From positions 72,501 through 136,500 of the forward strand of contig CAJHNH020001110.1 of assembly GCA_905116865.2 (NCBI GenBank): a stretch of 64,000 bases of DNA. Reading direction: 5' to 3'. This document shows positions 46,235-56,962 of this stretch, piece after piece. The DNA comes from Candidula unifasciata. Taxonomy: Eukaryota; Mollusca; Gastropoda; Stylommatophora; Geomitridae. The notes beneath the pieces are model-generated. The model was not told where the DNA came from and did no database searches. It was given only the letters and a program-made list of their open reading frames with translations. How positions within the stretch are numbered: position 1 is the stretch's first letter; each line of letters begins with the position of its first letter. Made by a program: the position numbers and the translations under genes.

Positions 46235-46740
46235 AAAAACAAAAAATGCAATCTCTTTCTTCTTATGCCTTTCTAGCCCCCAATAAAGCATAAGCCCTCA
46301 ACCAACTCACGCCAAGTCGTTCTATCTTTTGCTATCTCATGCAGCTCTCCCCATGTCCTCCCCATCTTTCTAACTTCATTCTCCAGCTCCCTTCTCCATT
46401 TTCTTTGTCTTCCTTTATTCCTATGCCCCTGTGGGTTCCAGTGCAAAGACATTCTAGTTATACTGTTCCAAGTTTTCTCAATGTGTGTTCTATGAACGGG
46501 AGACTATTTATCTGAAGAAGGTGGTGGTCCTATCCAACGTCAGCGTCTTTTCTTCATCTCTTGGTCCACTGGAGTCTGCTTAGTTTTCTCCCAAAGCTCT
46601 ACATCGGTGATTCTATTATACCTTTTAATTATATCTATTCTGCACATGCACCAGTTAATGAATGTCTGGAGTTTATTAGTAACTGCCTTAGTTGTTTTCT
46701 ATGTTTCCGCTCCATACAGAAGTACTGATTTGACATTAGA
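46235..46740 (-). mobile_element. RT C-terminal part of a non-LTR element (3' segment)
   Basis: The minus strand begins SNVKSVLLYGAET at 46740 and continues TNKLQTFINWCMCRIDIIKR, KKRRWRWIG, QGHRNKGRQRKWRRELENEV and MGRTWGELHEIAKDR to LVEGLC. These are standard motifs of the region after the RT catalytic core. Several stops are present. Its upstream neighbour sequence is found inverted at 46738-46833. Confidence 0.85.
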
Positions 46741-46833
46741 ATACAAAAAGCAAGAGCAGCTTTCATAGCATTAGGGAATTTGTGGAGGTCAACAAAAATT
46801 ACAAGAAATACTAAACTTAAAACTTTTAATTCT
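46738..46833 (+). mobile_element. Inverted 5' segment of the same element
   Basis: The + strand reads RIQKARAAFIALGNLWRSTK then ITRNTKLKTFNS. In intact relatives this lies immediately before NVKSVLLYG. Here it is in opposite orientation, joined head to head with 46235-46740. Confidence 0.8.
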
Positions 46834-47374
46834 ACTGCAATCTCCTTACGTTTGATGATTGCACATAATGTGAAAATTTAAGAGAAAAAAAAAAAAAAAC
46901 ACACAACCTGAAATTGCTATTTTTTTTGTTTGTGTGTGTGTGGGCATAAGTGCGGAAGATCGTTAGGTCGTTAGTTAAGGAAAAGATGTGTTTGTTGTTA
47001 CACTTAATATTACTTTAAATACTTTGTCATAATTACTTCCCATTCAGCACTCATACACAGCTGCACACATAATATATATATATAAACATGCATACAGACA
47101 CGTGTGCACGTCGATCACACACCCATTAAATCAATCACTCCACCAATAAACAAATCACCCGGATTGGAGCTCTATCGCAGCCTTGTTGTAAGCCAAATTG
47201 CAAAGGGCGGGCGCATAGAAAAAAGTCAAACTAATGAATCCAAGCTATTACATGGGCCTCAGATGATTTACCCGTGGGAAGCTTATAGTGAATCCCAGTT
47301 ACCACCCATGGTAGTGTCGCCATGAGAGCCCACACAGCCATACCCACCCCAGACTGGAACAATCGGACACAATT
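46834..47374. other. No gene recognised
   Basis: AT-rich; an A run near 46887-46900, short GT and AT repeats near 46931-46942 and 47072-47083. Confidence 0.5.
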
Positions 47375-48345
47375 CTTCTACAAGCACACACTCCACACTG
47401 CAGCATTAGGTCTCCATCTTCCACAAGCACACACTCCACACATGCAACAATCGGTCTCCATCTTCTACAAGCACACACTCCACCCATGCAGTAATCGGTC
47501 TCCATCTTACACAAGCACACACTCCACACATGCAGCAATCGTTCTCAATCTCAAATAAGCACACACTCCACCCATGCAGTAATCGGTCTCCATCTCACAC
47601 AAGCACACACTCCACCCATGCAGTAATCGGTCTCCATCTTCTACAAGCACACACTCCACCCATGCAGCAATCGTTCTCAATCTCACACAAGCACACACTC
47701 CACCCATGCAGCAATCGTTCTCAATCTCACACAAGCACACCCTCCACACTGCAGCAATCAGTCTCCATCTTCTACAAGCACACACTCCACACATGCAGTA
47801 ATCGGTCTCCATCTCACACAAGCACACACTCCACCCATGCAGTAATCGTTCTCCATCTCACACAAGCACACACTCCACACATGCAGCAATCGTTCTCCAT
47901 CTCACACAAGCACACACTCCACCCATGCAGTAATCGTTCTCCATCTCACACAAGCACACACTCCACCCATGCAGTAATCGGTCTCCATCTCACACAAGCA
48001 CACACTCCACCCATGCAGTAATCGGTCTCCATCTCACACAAGCACACACTCCACCCATGCAGTAATCGTTCTCCATCTCACACAAGCACACACTCCACAC
48101 ATGCAGCAATCGTTCTTCATCTCACACAAGCACACACTCCACACATGCAGCAATCGTTCTCAATCTCACACAAGCACACACTCCACACATGCAGTAATCG
48201 GTCTCCATCTAGCACAAGCACACACTCCACACTGCAGCAATCAGTCTCCATCTCCCACAAGCACACCCTCCACACATGCAGAAATCGTTCTCCATCTTCA
48301 ACAAGCACACCATCCACACATGCAGTAATCGGACACCATCTTCTA
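47375..48345 (+). repeat. 44-bp minisatellite, ~22 copies
   Basis: Unit close to ACACAAGCACACACTCCACC + CATGCAGTAATCGGTCTCCATCTC with few variants. As 44 is not a multiple of 3, the translation cycles through three peptides. The unit length and homogeneity recall a CRISPR only superficially: there are no spacers. Confidence 0.95.
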
Positions 48346-48354
48346 GTCATACTA

Positions 48355-48540
48355 TCTACAGATCTATGACAACCGCTTTTACTTCCGAGGAATTCACCTG
48401 GTACACACGTAAGTCTGGGCTGAGCTGGGAGCCAAACCCGTTTCTGAAAAACGTCTAACTTTATTCGGATTCGAACCACCAACCTTTGGTTCTGCAGGCG
48501 AGAGACTAGCAGCTGCACAACGCCGGCTCCCAGCTGCTTA
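48355..48540 (-). mobile_element. SINE family B-like, diverged antisense copy
   Basis: CGCTTTTACTTCCGAGGAAT, GAGCTGGGAGCCAAACCCGT, ATTCGGATTCGAACCACCAA and the CGCCGGCTCC end follow SINE B order but with many changes. Confidence 0.55.
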
Positions 48541-48545
48541 TGTAC

Positions 48546-49664
48546 ACAATTTAAATTTGAAAAGTCATTTAAAAGGTAATTAGCGCGTTGTAAATCTGGC
48601 GTTTAAAAAACAGGTACGTCGTTGGTGCTAGAGAGTTCGTGCATTGTGTTGAGATATGGGGAGGGGATTAGCGGCGCTGTAGTCATCACCATGTGCTCTG
48701 CGCGGGTAAGCGTAGGCTGAAATGTTTTGCCATCATCTTACACGATCACCAGAACCACAGATTAGGTCGGTGCTCTTGTCTCGCCCAATTCGTGTGGTCA
48801 AGACATCCAGGCTTTTTTTTTTTTTAATACCGCTCCAGCCCACTGCTTACTTACATAATCGCTGCTCTACTACTCTTGGGTATAAAAGTAAGCTAGAACT
48901 TCTCTATCAGCGCTTTTCTTGTTTGTCATATTCCATTTGAATCCCCACTCACTTGGGGAGTTTCGAATGGTCTTCCCAGCGAAAAAACCTGGGTTCGAGC
49001 CATCCAGACTGTGTGGAAAACTTGTGGAGGCATTTGCGCACCAGGAACCTGGTCGTCTACAAAAAACACAAACCAAATCAAAACCAACGCAGCAACCCAA
49101 ACGGAGCAGACATGTCTCCGTGGTGACAGATATTCTCGGTTAGATCTGATGGTTCGTCTGAACGAATCATTCCGCTGTGGGCTCAGGCCAAGCATGACAC
49201 GAGTAACATAATCTGCCTGGACCATCAAGCACGCCTCAAACTGCTCCATAACTGATAAATACAAATTGTATTTATTCAACTTCTAAGTGTGGACAGATTG
49301 AACTAAACCGTGGTAGCCACAAGACATGGGGGAGGGGGGGGGGGGAGAGAGGAGAGACGGGACAGCACGCTTGTTTATCACGTGGTGGCCATGTGTATGA
49401 ATCACCCTCCAGGCAGGATTTTAAAAAAAAAAACTGACTGGAGTCAGTGGCGAGGCGTCATACATTCGCATGTAACGGGTTAGCAAGCAACGATTACACT
49501 GGAGAGGGTTGTGAGTGATATTCAATTAGCACTGTAGCAACAGTAACTGGTAGCTTTCACATGTTATGTCTGAGTGACGTAAACATGCAGTAAGCTTTCT
49601 TGTCTCTATGTTGGAGACGTACCTCGAGTAGTGTATTTGTGATAAGTAAGCAAAGTAAATACAA
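48546..49664. other. No gene recognised
   Basis: T run near 48814-48825, G-rich run near 49328-49345 and A run near 49422-49432. A 117-codon minus frame (48926-49279) has no recognisable motif. Confidence 0.5.
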
Positions 49665-49922
49665 TGTTCCAGGCCTTCAGGTGTACATGCTTAGACCTAT
49701 ATTTTATAGAACAATCGGCACACTTTGGGTGATGTGGTTAACATCACATCGGCCGCCTTTACCTCTAAGGACTGTACCTGGTACCCATTTTGAGCTGGGT
49801 CGACCTAGGAGCCAAGGCCATTTTTGAAAAAAAAAAAAAAGTCCGACCCTCGTCACGAGACGAACCCACGACCTTCCGATCCGTTGCAAGCGTCTAGCCC
49901 TACACCACTCATTAATAAATAG
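49665..49922 (-). mobile_element. SINE family B, near full-length antisense copy
   Basis: From CAGGCCTTCAGGTGTACATG through ACAATCGGCACACTTTGGGT, GGCTGGGTCGACC-like GAGCTGGGTCGACCTAGGAG, an A run, to CGAACCCACGACCTTCCGAT and CCTACACCAC, the antisense of the tRNA-like head. Confidence 0.85.
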
Positions 49923-50021
49923 CAAACAGTAATAAAGCTAAAGTTAGTTGTCTTTCGTTTACATGACATTAAAACAACAAGCGCTGTTTTGAAAAGGGGG
50001 GGGGGGCTGTTGTGTTTTTAT

Positions 50022-50178
50022 AACGCAAATTTATGTCCAGTAGTTTGCCACTGCTTTCTGAGACGTGAGCTTCTCGATGCCAATGTCGAAACCAACGGAA
50101 GGCCCGCAGCTAGGATCGAACCCGGCACCCCGGCAATACGAAGCGCGTTCGCGACGCTTAAATCACAGACGCCGACAA
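50022..50178 (-). mobile_element. SINE family C, antisense partial copy
   Basis: AAATTTATGTCCAGTAGTTT, AATGTCGAAACCAACG, CGCAGCTAGGATCGAACCCG and CGAAGCGCGTTCG. The tail end of the SINE is missing. Confidence 0.75.
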
Positions 50179-50200
50179 ACTGCAAAAAAAAAACAGAACA

Positions 50201-50372
50201 GAGTGATTTGAACCCGCGACCTTTTGATCAGCAATCATGCATCAAACATTTACACCAACACCACAGCAGTTCTGGAACCAGTTATTCCCTGTGGGTTCCA
50301 GAACTGCTGAGGTGTTAGTGTAAAGGTTTGATGCACGATTGCTGATCCAAAGGTCGCGGGTTCAAATCCCCA
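50201..50372. repeat. Near-perfect palindrome, ~80-bp arms, 12-bp spacer
   Basis: 50201-50280 (GTGATTTGAACCCGCGACCT...) is the inverted copy of 50293-50372 (...AGGTCGCGGGTTCAAATCCC). The arms meet at GGAACCAGTTATTCCCTGTGGGTTCC. Both arms are the tRNA-like head of a SINE, so two copies lie head to head. Confidence 0.85.
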
Positions 50373-50512
50373 CTGAGTCGGATTTTCCCCCCTTTCTAAC
50401 ATGGGCTCCCAGCTCGAACTAGCCCTAAACGGGGGGTATGAGGTAAAGTTCTAGGAAGTAAAGGCGGCTTGTGTGGAGTTAACTGTATCACCCATTGGTT
50501 ATATGAACAAAT
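50285..50512 (+). mobile_element. SINE family B-like copy, right arm of palindrome
   Basis: Head with box-B match GGGTTCAAATCCCC (50362-50375), then GGGCTCCCAGCTCGAACTAG, TAGGAAGTAAAGGCGGCTTG and CACCCATTGGTTATATG. The final CCTTTACTTT end is missing. Confidence 0.65.
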
Positions 50513-50867
50513 CCTCCTTAAATCATTCAGTCGTATCATGTCTTGGCGCACGGGTAACACTGGATTACCGAAAAGTACATTCTGATGATGTTTTAAATAA
50601 TACCCTTGTTATTCTGGGAATCGCTACACCCATTTTACCCCATCATACTGACAAGATCCGGACTGGTCAATAATAAAGTTAGTGGCTAGGGCAGTGTTCT
50701 TTATATTACACATGAGGACCAAGGAAATACATGAAATATTTCGCGAACCGGCTGGTTCGGCTGATATAAAACAAAATATAGTTGAACTCCAATATTCGTG
50801 TATGCCAGTATTCGCAAAATCACTCACAGCTAAAATTGAACCGGGTATCTCCAGCGGGAGATTATCA
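50513..50867. other. No gene recognised
   Basis: No assignable motif. Confidence 0.5.
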
Positions 50868-51600
50868 AATAGAAGAAAAAGAAGAAAAAGACCAAAACAA
50901 AAGAAGAAGAAGAAGAAGTAGAAGAAGAAGAAGAAGAAGAAGAAGAAGAAGAAGAAGAAGAAGAAGAAGAAGAAGAAGAAGAAGAAGAAGAAGAAGAAGA
51001 AGAAGAAGAAGAAGAAGAAGAAGAAGAAGAAGAAGAAGAAGAAGAAGAAGAAGAAGAAGAAGAAAAAGAAGAAGAAGAAGAAGAGAATGAGAATAAGATG
51101 ATAATGATTTAAAATTACCACGAGGAGCAGAAAGAAAAAGATAAAAAGGAGGGGGAAAAATGTGATGAAAAGAAGAAAGAAGATGAACAGAAGGAGGAAG
51201 ACGATGATGAAGAGAAGGAGAAACAAGATGATAAAGATGAACAGGACGAATATGATAAAAAGGACGAGGAAGAATATGACAAAGAGGAAGAGAAGAAAAT
51301 GATAAAGAGGATGAGAAAAAAGATGGTGAAAAGGAGGAGGAAGACGATAAAGAGGATAAAGAAGAAGAACAAGATGAAGAGAGAGATGAGGAAGAAGAAG
51401 AAGAAGAAGAGGGAAAATAGAAGAAAAAAAGGAGAAATAAGAGGAAGAGGAAGAAGATAAAGAGAAGGAGAAAGAGGATGAAGACTATGATGACAGTGAA
51501 CAAGAAGAAGATGATGATCAAGATGAAGACGACCAACAGGAAGAAGACGATGATGACGCCAAGGAAAAAGAGATCATCAACAAGCACAACAATCTGTCGA
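50868..51600 (+). repeat. (GAA)n followed by degenerate purine-rich repeat, ~0.73 kb
   Basis: Pure GAA from about 50905 to 51085, then 0.5 kb of GAA/GAT/AAG triplets with no stop pattern of its own. Again purine-rich on +. Frames of 200-274 codons on the minus strand are Leu/Phe/Ser artefacts. Confidence 0.9.
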
Positions 51601-52532
51601 GGCTGAGATTCTCCATCATCTGTTGTCAACTTGTCAGAAAGTTGTGTTATTTCAGATATCACCGGTCGCGCTCCATGTTTTCTTTCCAAACCTCAGTTTC
51701 AATAATTCGATAAAAGCCTCAAGTGAAGCAATTAAACCTTAAGCCTCTGTTCTGTGTAGACATTTCTGCCAGTGGCGGGCTTGACATAGGAGCAGAAGCG
51801 ATTCTAAGAGAGCTAATATCCAATGGTCTTGTCCGTTGAGTTTTCTTGTTGTAGTCTGTGTTGTACTTAGTACAGTGACAGCTCGGGTAACGAAAAGAAG
51901 TCGTTCTAGAATCAAATTCGTTAGCCGAAATCTTCGTCAGCAGAAACTGGAATGGTGCGAAAATTCAGCGGCCAGGTTGTGTTGGCTTGTGCATTCCACT
52001 AAATTCGTTAACCGAATAAGCAATTCGTTAGCCGAATAAACTATTCGTTAGCTAAATAAAAATTAGTTAGCCAGGTAACCTGTTACTTCGTTCGATTAGG
52101 ACTGGTCGAAACGTTCGGTTGTATTTATTGGTGTTTTCCATTCCTCCATCACAGTTTGTGTTTTACTTATAAACACAATGCTATCTCGTGAAACAGAAAA
52201 GGCACCGGGTTCACATGTAGGTCACTAACATAGTTTATGAGAATGCCATCATTTTAGTCCCTCGTGCTCTTCGTTAGTGGGGAATAAAAAAAAAAAGGGG
52301 GGGGGGTGCATTTTCTGCTTTGTGTCGTAAGCCTCGCTAGGACACGCTCAGCATACTGTGATGTGGAGTCTCAGGGTTTCAGTGACCCCCTCAATCCAGT
52401 GTCTTCTTGGCTGTTCCCTACCTGTTGTTACGCTCTCGGCATGATTATAAATTCATTTTTTTCCCGGGAGCAGGGAAATCACCGCTGCCTGTTTGAAAAG
52501 CACCGATTTCGAGGGAATAAAAAAAAAGGTTG
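51601..52532. other. No gene recognised; short CGTTAGCCGAATAA repeats
   Basis: Three to four copies of a ~23-bp ATTCGTTAGCCGAATAA-type unit at 52003-52075, with a related motif near 51918. A/G runs lie near 52285-52306. Confidence 0.5.
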
Positions 52533-52766
52533 TTGCGTATCCTCTAGAGGACGTTGCAGAACCAACCCTAACAGCCCCTGGCTGTTGTGTGGTTTCTCTA
52601 GGCAAATTTACGTCCAGTAGTTTGCCATTGCTTCCTGGACGGTCGGCTTTCTTGATACCACTGTCGAAACCAACGCAAGGCGCATTGCCCGCAGCTGGGA
52701 TCGAACCTGGCATCCCGGCATTACGAAGCGAAGTGTTCGCATCGACTTAGCCACAGAGCCGACGAG
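52533..52766 (-). mobile_element. SINE family C, full-length antisense copy
   Basis: From TTGCGTATCCTCTAGAGGAC through GGCAAATTTACGTCCAGTAG, ACCACTGTCGAAACCAACGC and GCAGCTGGGATCGAACCTGG to CATCGACTTAGCCACAGAG. It is the best antisense reference for the family. Confidence 0.85.
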
Positions 52767-52984
52767 GGAATAAAGGAGAATAGAAATGTTGCTCTTGTCA
52801 GTGAAGGTATTGTTTGTTTTTTTTTTTTTTTTTTTTTTAAGTAAACAGTAAACACAAGTAAACAGAAAATTAATTCTGATGGACAACAGAAAACAATGAT
52901 ATGCCCATGAGAAACAAGAACGGAAATGTTGAAGAATCACAATTACAAGCAGGAGAACACAGAAAGGAGAATCAGTCAGGCAGG
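52767..52984. other. No gene recognised; poly-T
   Basis: T run at about 52819-52839. Confidence 0.6.
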
Positions 52985-54540
52985 TTGCGGATCACTGATG
53001 CAGCAGGGAGAAAAACTAAAGGAAATGTTGAACAGTGAAAGAATCAGTGACGCATCTATAAGAAAATAGAAAGGAAATGTTGAACAGTGAAAGAATCAGT
53101 GACGCATCCATAAGAAAATAGAAAGGAAATGTTGAACCGTAAAAGAATCAGTGACACAGCTATAAGAAAATAGAAAGGAAATGTTGAACAGTGAAAGAAT
53201 CAGTGACGCATCTATAAGAAAATAGAAAGGAAATGTTAAACAGTGAAAGAATAAGTGACGCAGCTATAAATAAAATAGAAAGGAAATGTTGAACAGTGAA
53301 AGAATCAGTGACGCAGCTATAAATAAAATAGAAAGGAAATGTTAAACAGTGAAAAAATCAGACAAATCCATAAGAAAATAGAAAGGAAATGTTGAAAAGT
53401 TACATATTCACTGACAAATCCATAGGAAAATAGAAAGGAAATGTTGAAAAGTTACATATTCACTGACAAATCCATACGAAAATAGAAAGAAAATGTTGAA
53501 CAGAGAACCACTGTCGAATACATAAGAAAACAGAAAGGAAATATTGAACAGTCAGGGAATCATTGACGAATTCATAAGAAAACAGACAGGAAATGTTGAA
53601 CAGTCAGAGATTCACTGACGAATCCATAAGAAAACAGACAGGAAATATTGAACAGTCAGAGAATCACTGACGAATCCATAAGAAAACAGACAGGAAATGT
53701 TGAACAGTCAGAGAAACACTGACGAATACATAAGAAAACAGACAGGAAATGTTGAACAGTCAGAGAATCACTGACAAAAATATTTAGAAAAAAAAAAAAA
53801 AAATAGAAAAGAAATGTGCTTGAACACATAATTACATAATTACTGACGAATCCTCAAGAAAAAAAAAGAAAGGAAATGTTAAACAATTACAGAAACACTA
53901 AGGCATCCATACGGAAAGGACACGCGGCTGTACAGTTAGAGAATCACTGAAGCATCCATAAGACAACAGAAAGGAAATTTGCTCTGCAGGATGGGGAAGG
54001 CTGGGGTGGGTGGGGGGGGGGGGAGAGACAAAAAGGCAGTAGGAGAACAGAGAACGGATATGCTTTACAGTTTTGGAATAGCCGACGCTGACAGGAGAAA
54101 AGAGAAACAATCTGTTCAATAGTGTGAGAATCGCCCGCACTGTCTGAGAAAAGAGAAAGAATTATCAACAATTTGAGAATCACCGACGCCGTCATAAGAA
54201 AAGAGAACGGGAATGCTTCTCCAGTTTCAGAAGCACCGACGCCGTCAGAAGAAAAAAGAACAGAAATGCTTCTCCAGTTTCAGAATCACCGACGCAGCCA
54301 AAAGAAAAGAGAACAGAAATGCTTTTCCAGTTTCAGAATCACCGACGCAGCCAAAAGAAAAGAGAACAGAAATGCTTTTTCAGTTTCAGAATCACCGACG
54401 CAGCCAAAAGAAAAGAGAACAGAAATGCTTCTCCAGTTTCAGAATCACCGACGCAGCCAAAAGAAAAGAGAACGGAAATGCTTCTCCAGTTTCAGAATCA
54501 CCGACGCAGCCAAAAGAAAGCGGAAAGTCATGTTGTTTCA
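52985..54540 (+). repeat. 52/53-bp satellite, ~30 copies, two subfamilies
   Basis: Left part (to about 53930) has a 52-bp unit AAATGTTGAACAGTGAAAGA + ATCAGTGACGCATCTATAAG + AAAATAGAAAGG. The right part (about 54170-54540) has a 53-bp unit GAATCACCGACGCAGCCAAA + AGAAAAGAGAACAGAAATGC + TTCTCCAGTTTCA. They are clearly related, and the middle is transitional and degenerate. Frames of 92-130 codons in the right part are cyclic translations of the repeat. Confidence 0.9.
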
Positions 54541-54544
54541 ACTG

Positions 54545-54982
54545 TTTGCCACAAGCCGCAAATGACCAGTTTTGATGCAACCAGAAGACAAGTCTGAAAC
54601 AGCCTCCATAATTCAACCGCGCCGAGCTGCAACTGTCCACGGCAGAGGCTCGCGACCAGGGGTCACGTGGCGGCAGCCAACCACTCGCACACGCAGGAAT
54701 GATAATCTGGTTGACAAGTCAACAACTTTGTGGATGAGCACTGTTTGCTCACCGTCGCCGCCTCGAGTCCGGCAGAGGCTCGTATAAAGTACCCACCTGT
54801 TACCTCGGCGACGCATATCTGATGTATTTTCTCGGCGGGGAATTTGGAGACAACGATTGATTGACTTGTGAACTAAGTTATCTTGATGCGAAGATCTGAT
54901 CGATAAACTGTGTCTAATTCAAGCAAAGGTAGACATTTAAAAAAACATGTTGTAAATATGTTTACAGTAGGGTTGTTTTCAT
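54545..54982. other. No gene recognised
   Basis: No assignable motif. Confidence 0.5.
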
Positions 54983-55235
54983 GGAGAGCCGACGCGGTCT
55001 AGCGGCTGGACGCCCGCCTGCCGATCGGAAGATCGTGGGTTCGGTTCCTGACCGGAGCCGGACATTTTTAAAAAATGACCTTGGCTTCCAGGTCGACCTA
55101 GCCTTACATGGGTACCAGGCTGAACCTTGGGAAGTAAAGGCGGCCGGCGTGATGTTGAATGTCTATTGGTCCATAAAATTTAGGTCTAGTCCTATAAGTC
55201 TGAAGGCGTGGGAAAAGGTCCTTTACTTTTGATTG
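54983..55235 (+). mobile_element. SINE family B, best full-length copy
   Basis: About 253 bp. Head GAGAGCCGACGCGGTCTAGC with box-B-like GGTTCGGTTCC. Body CTTGGCTTCCAGGTCGACCT, TGGGTACCAGGCTGAACCTT and AAGTAAAGGCGGCCGGCGTG. End TTGGTCCATAAAATTTAGGT, GTCTGAAGGCGTGGGAAAAG, GTCCTTTACTTT. No long poly-A tail. Confidence 0.85.
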
Positions 55236-55329
55236 TGTTTTCATGGTACAAGCGAGCAGCGAACAATACCGTAAAGTCCGGACACAGGCAAAGAGACATT
55301 TTTTTTCTTTGGAATGGGTTAATCCGATT

Positions 55330-55677
55330 TTATTTTCCCTCAATAGAGTAGGTCACTTTTCATTCACAAGTTTGTTGGGCTGGTCGACTTTCCTGAAGGT
55401 TACGGGTGTGTCCCGCTCTGTTGTTTGGTTTCTATGATGTTTTGCATTTACGTTTTCATTCCGAGATAGAGAATGCATGTGACATAGGGAGCTATGTGAG
55501 ACCCAGTTTCTCCATGTTGATGGAGTTTTAAAAGCGCTGGAAAGCTAAAATATACAAGATGCAATATCAAGAGCATTGCGGAACACCCACGTAACAGTGT
55601 GCGAAGGTCATGGGGTTCAGGAACTACCAATCAGAAGTGTCTAGTGTGTATATGAGCGGGGTCTGTGGAGACTAACG
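55330..55677 (+). mobile_element. MITE family E, diverged copy
   Basis: Follows 38463-38860 in order (AAGTTTGTTGGGCTGGTCGA, TGTGACATAGG, GCGGAACACCCACGT, AATCAGAAGTG, ending GTCTGTGGAGACTAACG). The termini are degenerate and no clear TA pair is left on the right side. Confidence 0.6.
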
Positions 55678-55957
55678 TCGAACAAAAAAAAAACAAAAAA
55701 AAATTCTATTAACAAGACGTTATTCAACTAGAATATTCGATAAGGATTTCAATATAATTTTCAACATCTGCAAAGATAGGCACTCTTTGGAACATTCATG
55801 TGAACTGGATGTCATAAATCCACATGACCGTCAACTTGAACACGTTCACTCTTGATTTCTTATGTGTCCAGACTGCAGGGACACCCTTTAACCGACAGTC
55901 TTTACACAGCACTGATCTATACATTATGCAGTAAATTCACCGGGAAAAAGAAGATCA
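55678..55957. other. No gene recognised
   Basis: A runs near 55684-55702; AT-rich. Confidence 0.5.
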
Positions 55958-56190
55958 AATGGTTTGGTCATCTAGTAAGAATGCAGCCAGAATAACCACC
56001 AAAGCACGCGTTACACATGAGATTTGAAGCGATCAGGAGGTCGATTCAAGAGAGAGGATATGGACTGATGACATTACAGAGCTTCTACACCAGCACAGAA
56101 TTACAATAGCTATTGTCGCTCATCAAACAATAGACCAGAAACTCCTTCGCCCAGTCACTGACATAAATTATATTGATGATGATGAATGTA
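55958..56190 (+). mobile_element. RT C-terminal remnant with short (GAT)n tail
   Basis: Reads GKKKIKWFGHLVRMQPE, a stop, PPKHALHMRFE. After a frameshift it reads DDITELLHQHRITIAIVAHQ, then TIDQKLLRPVTDIN and IDDDE at GATGATGATGAATG. This is the usual GHLVRM ending of a non-LTR RT ORF with triplet tail. Confidence 0.7.
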
Positions 56191-56289
56191 TACATTTGCA
56201 ATCTAAAGTAAAGTGTTGTTAAAAAATATAAAAGACCTTATTTATTGCAATGACGCATCGGGGGAAAAAAACGATTGCCTTTGCTATGA

Positions 56290-56440
56290 AGGACATTAAT
56301 TCGTGCCCACTTTTGGTAGTGTCGACCTGGGAGCCAAGGTCATTTTGAAAGAAGAGAAAAAATGGATGGAACCTTAGAACTTCGGACTGGCAAGCGAGTG
56401 TCTTGCTGCACTGCCACAACCGAGGCTTCTGGGTTCTTGT
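56290..56440 (-). mobile_element. SINE family B, antisense head part
   Basis: GTGTCGACCTGGGAGCCAAG, GTCATTTTGAAA, GGAACCTTAGAACTTCGGAC and CACTGCCACAACCGAGGCTT, antisense of the tRNA-like half. Confidence 0.6.
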
Positions 56441-56464
56441 CAAACAGACAATAATGTAAAGCAG

Positions 56465-56962
56465 GTGGTTGCGTGTCCTTTACACGTCCTGAAAGCGGCC
56501 CATAGCAAGCACACTGTGGCCAGTAGAAAGGAATTTTCTGCCAAACATTTTCTTTTCAAAAATATTAAATGACGACACTTAGTTGTAGTGTGTGGTCCTA
56601 ATGACAACAAAAGTATGACCCAGTGATACGAGCCTACCCAGTGATAGGGGCCTACCCAGTGATAGAGACCTACCCAATTTTAGAAGCCTACCCTGTTATA
56701 GGGGCCTACCCAGTGATAGAGGCCTACCCAGTCTGACACGTCAGCTTCAGAGGACGACGGAGAACCCTAACCTCAGCTTTGTTCAGCTGTTCTGTGATTT
56801 CACTACGCAATTTTACGTTCAGTAATCTGCCACTGCTGCCTGATAGTTCGACTTTCTATACCCCGCGTAGGTGGGTCGTCTGCTTTCAAACTGCCCGCAG
56901 CTGGGATCAAACCCAGAACTTCGGACCTACGACAAACGTTGGATAAGCTAGACACCAAGAAT
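56465..56962 (-). mobile_element. SINE family C, antisense copy split by ~260 bp insertion
   Basis: The SINE end GTTGCGTGTCCTTTACACGT lies at 56467-56487. The body resumes at about 56752 (GACGACGGAGAACCCTAACC) and runs to the head antisense (CGCAGCTGGGATCAAACCCA, near 56900). The insert carries an 18-bp minisatellite at 56625-56732. Confidence 0.65.
56625..56732 (+). repeat. 18-bp minisatellite, 6 copies
   Basis: Unit GATAGAGGCCTACCCAGT with variants. Confidence 0.85.

Noticed and set aside
47375..48345. CRISPR-like array
   Set aside because: Units are contiguous with no spacers and the DNA is eukaryotic; it is a minisatellite. The same holds for 28603-29252, 30597-31018 and 59600-60345.
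54173..54597. Three overlapping frames of 92-130 codons
   Set aside because: The 53-bp unit makes all three frames read the same peptides in rotation, which is a repeat property.
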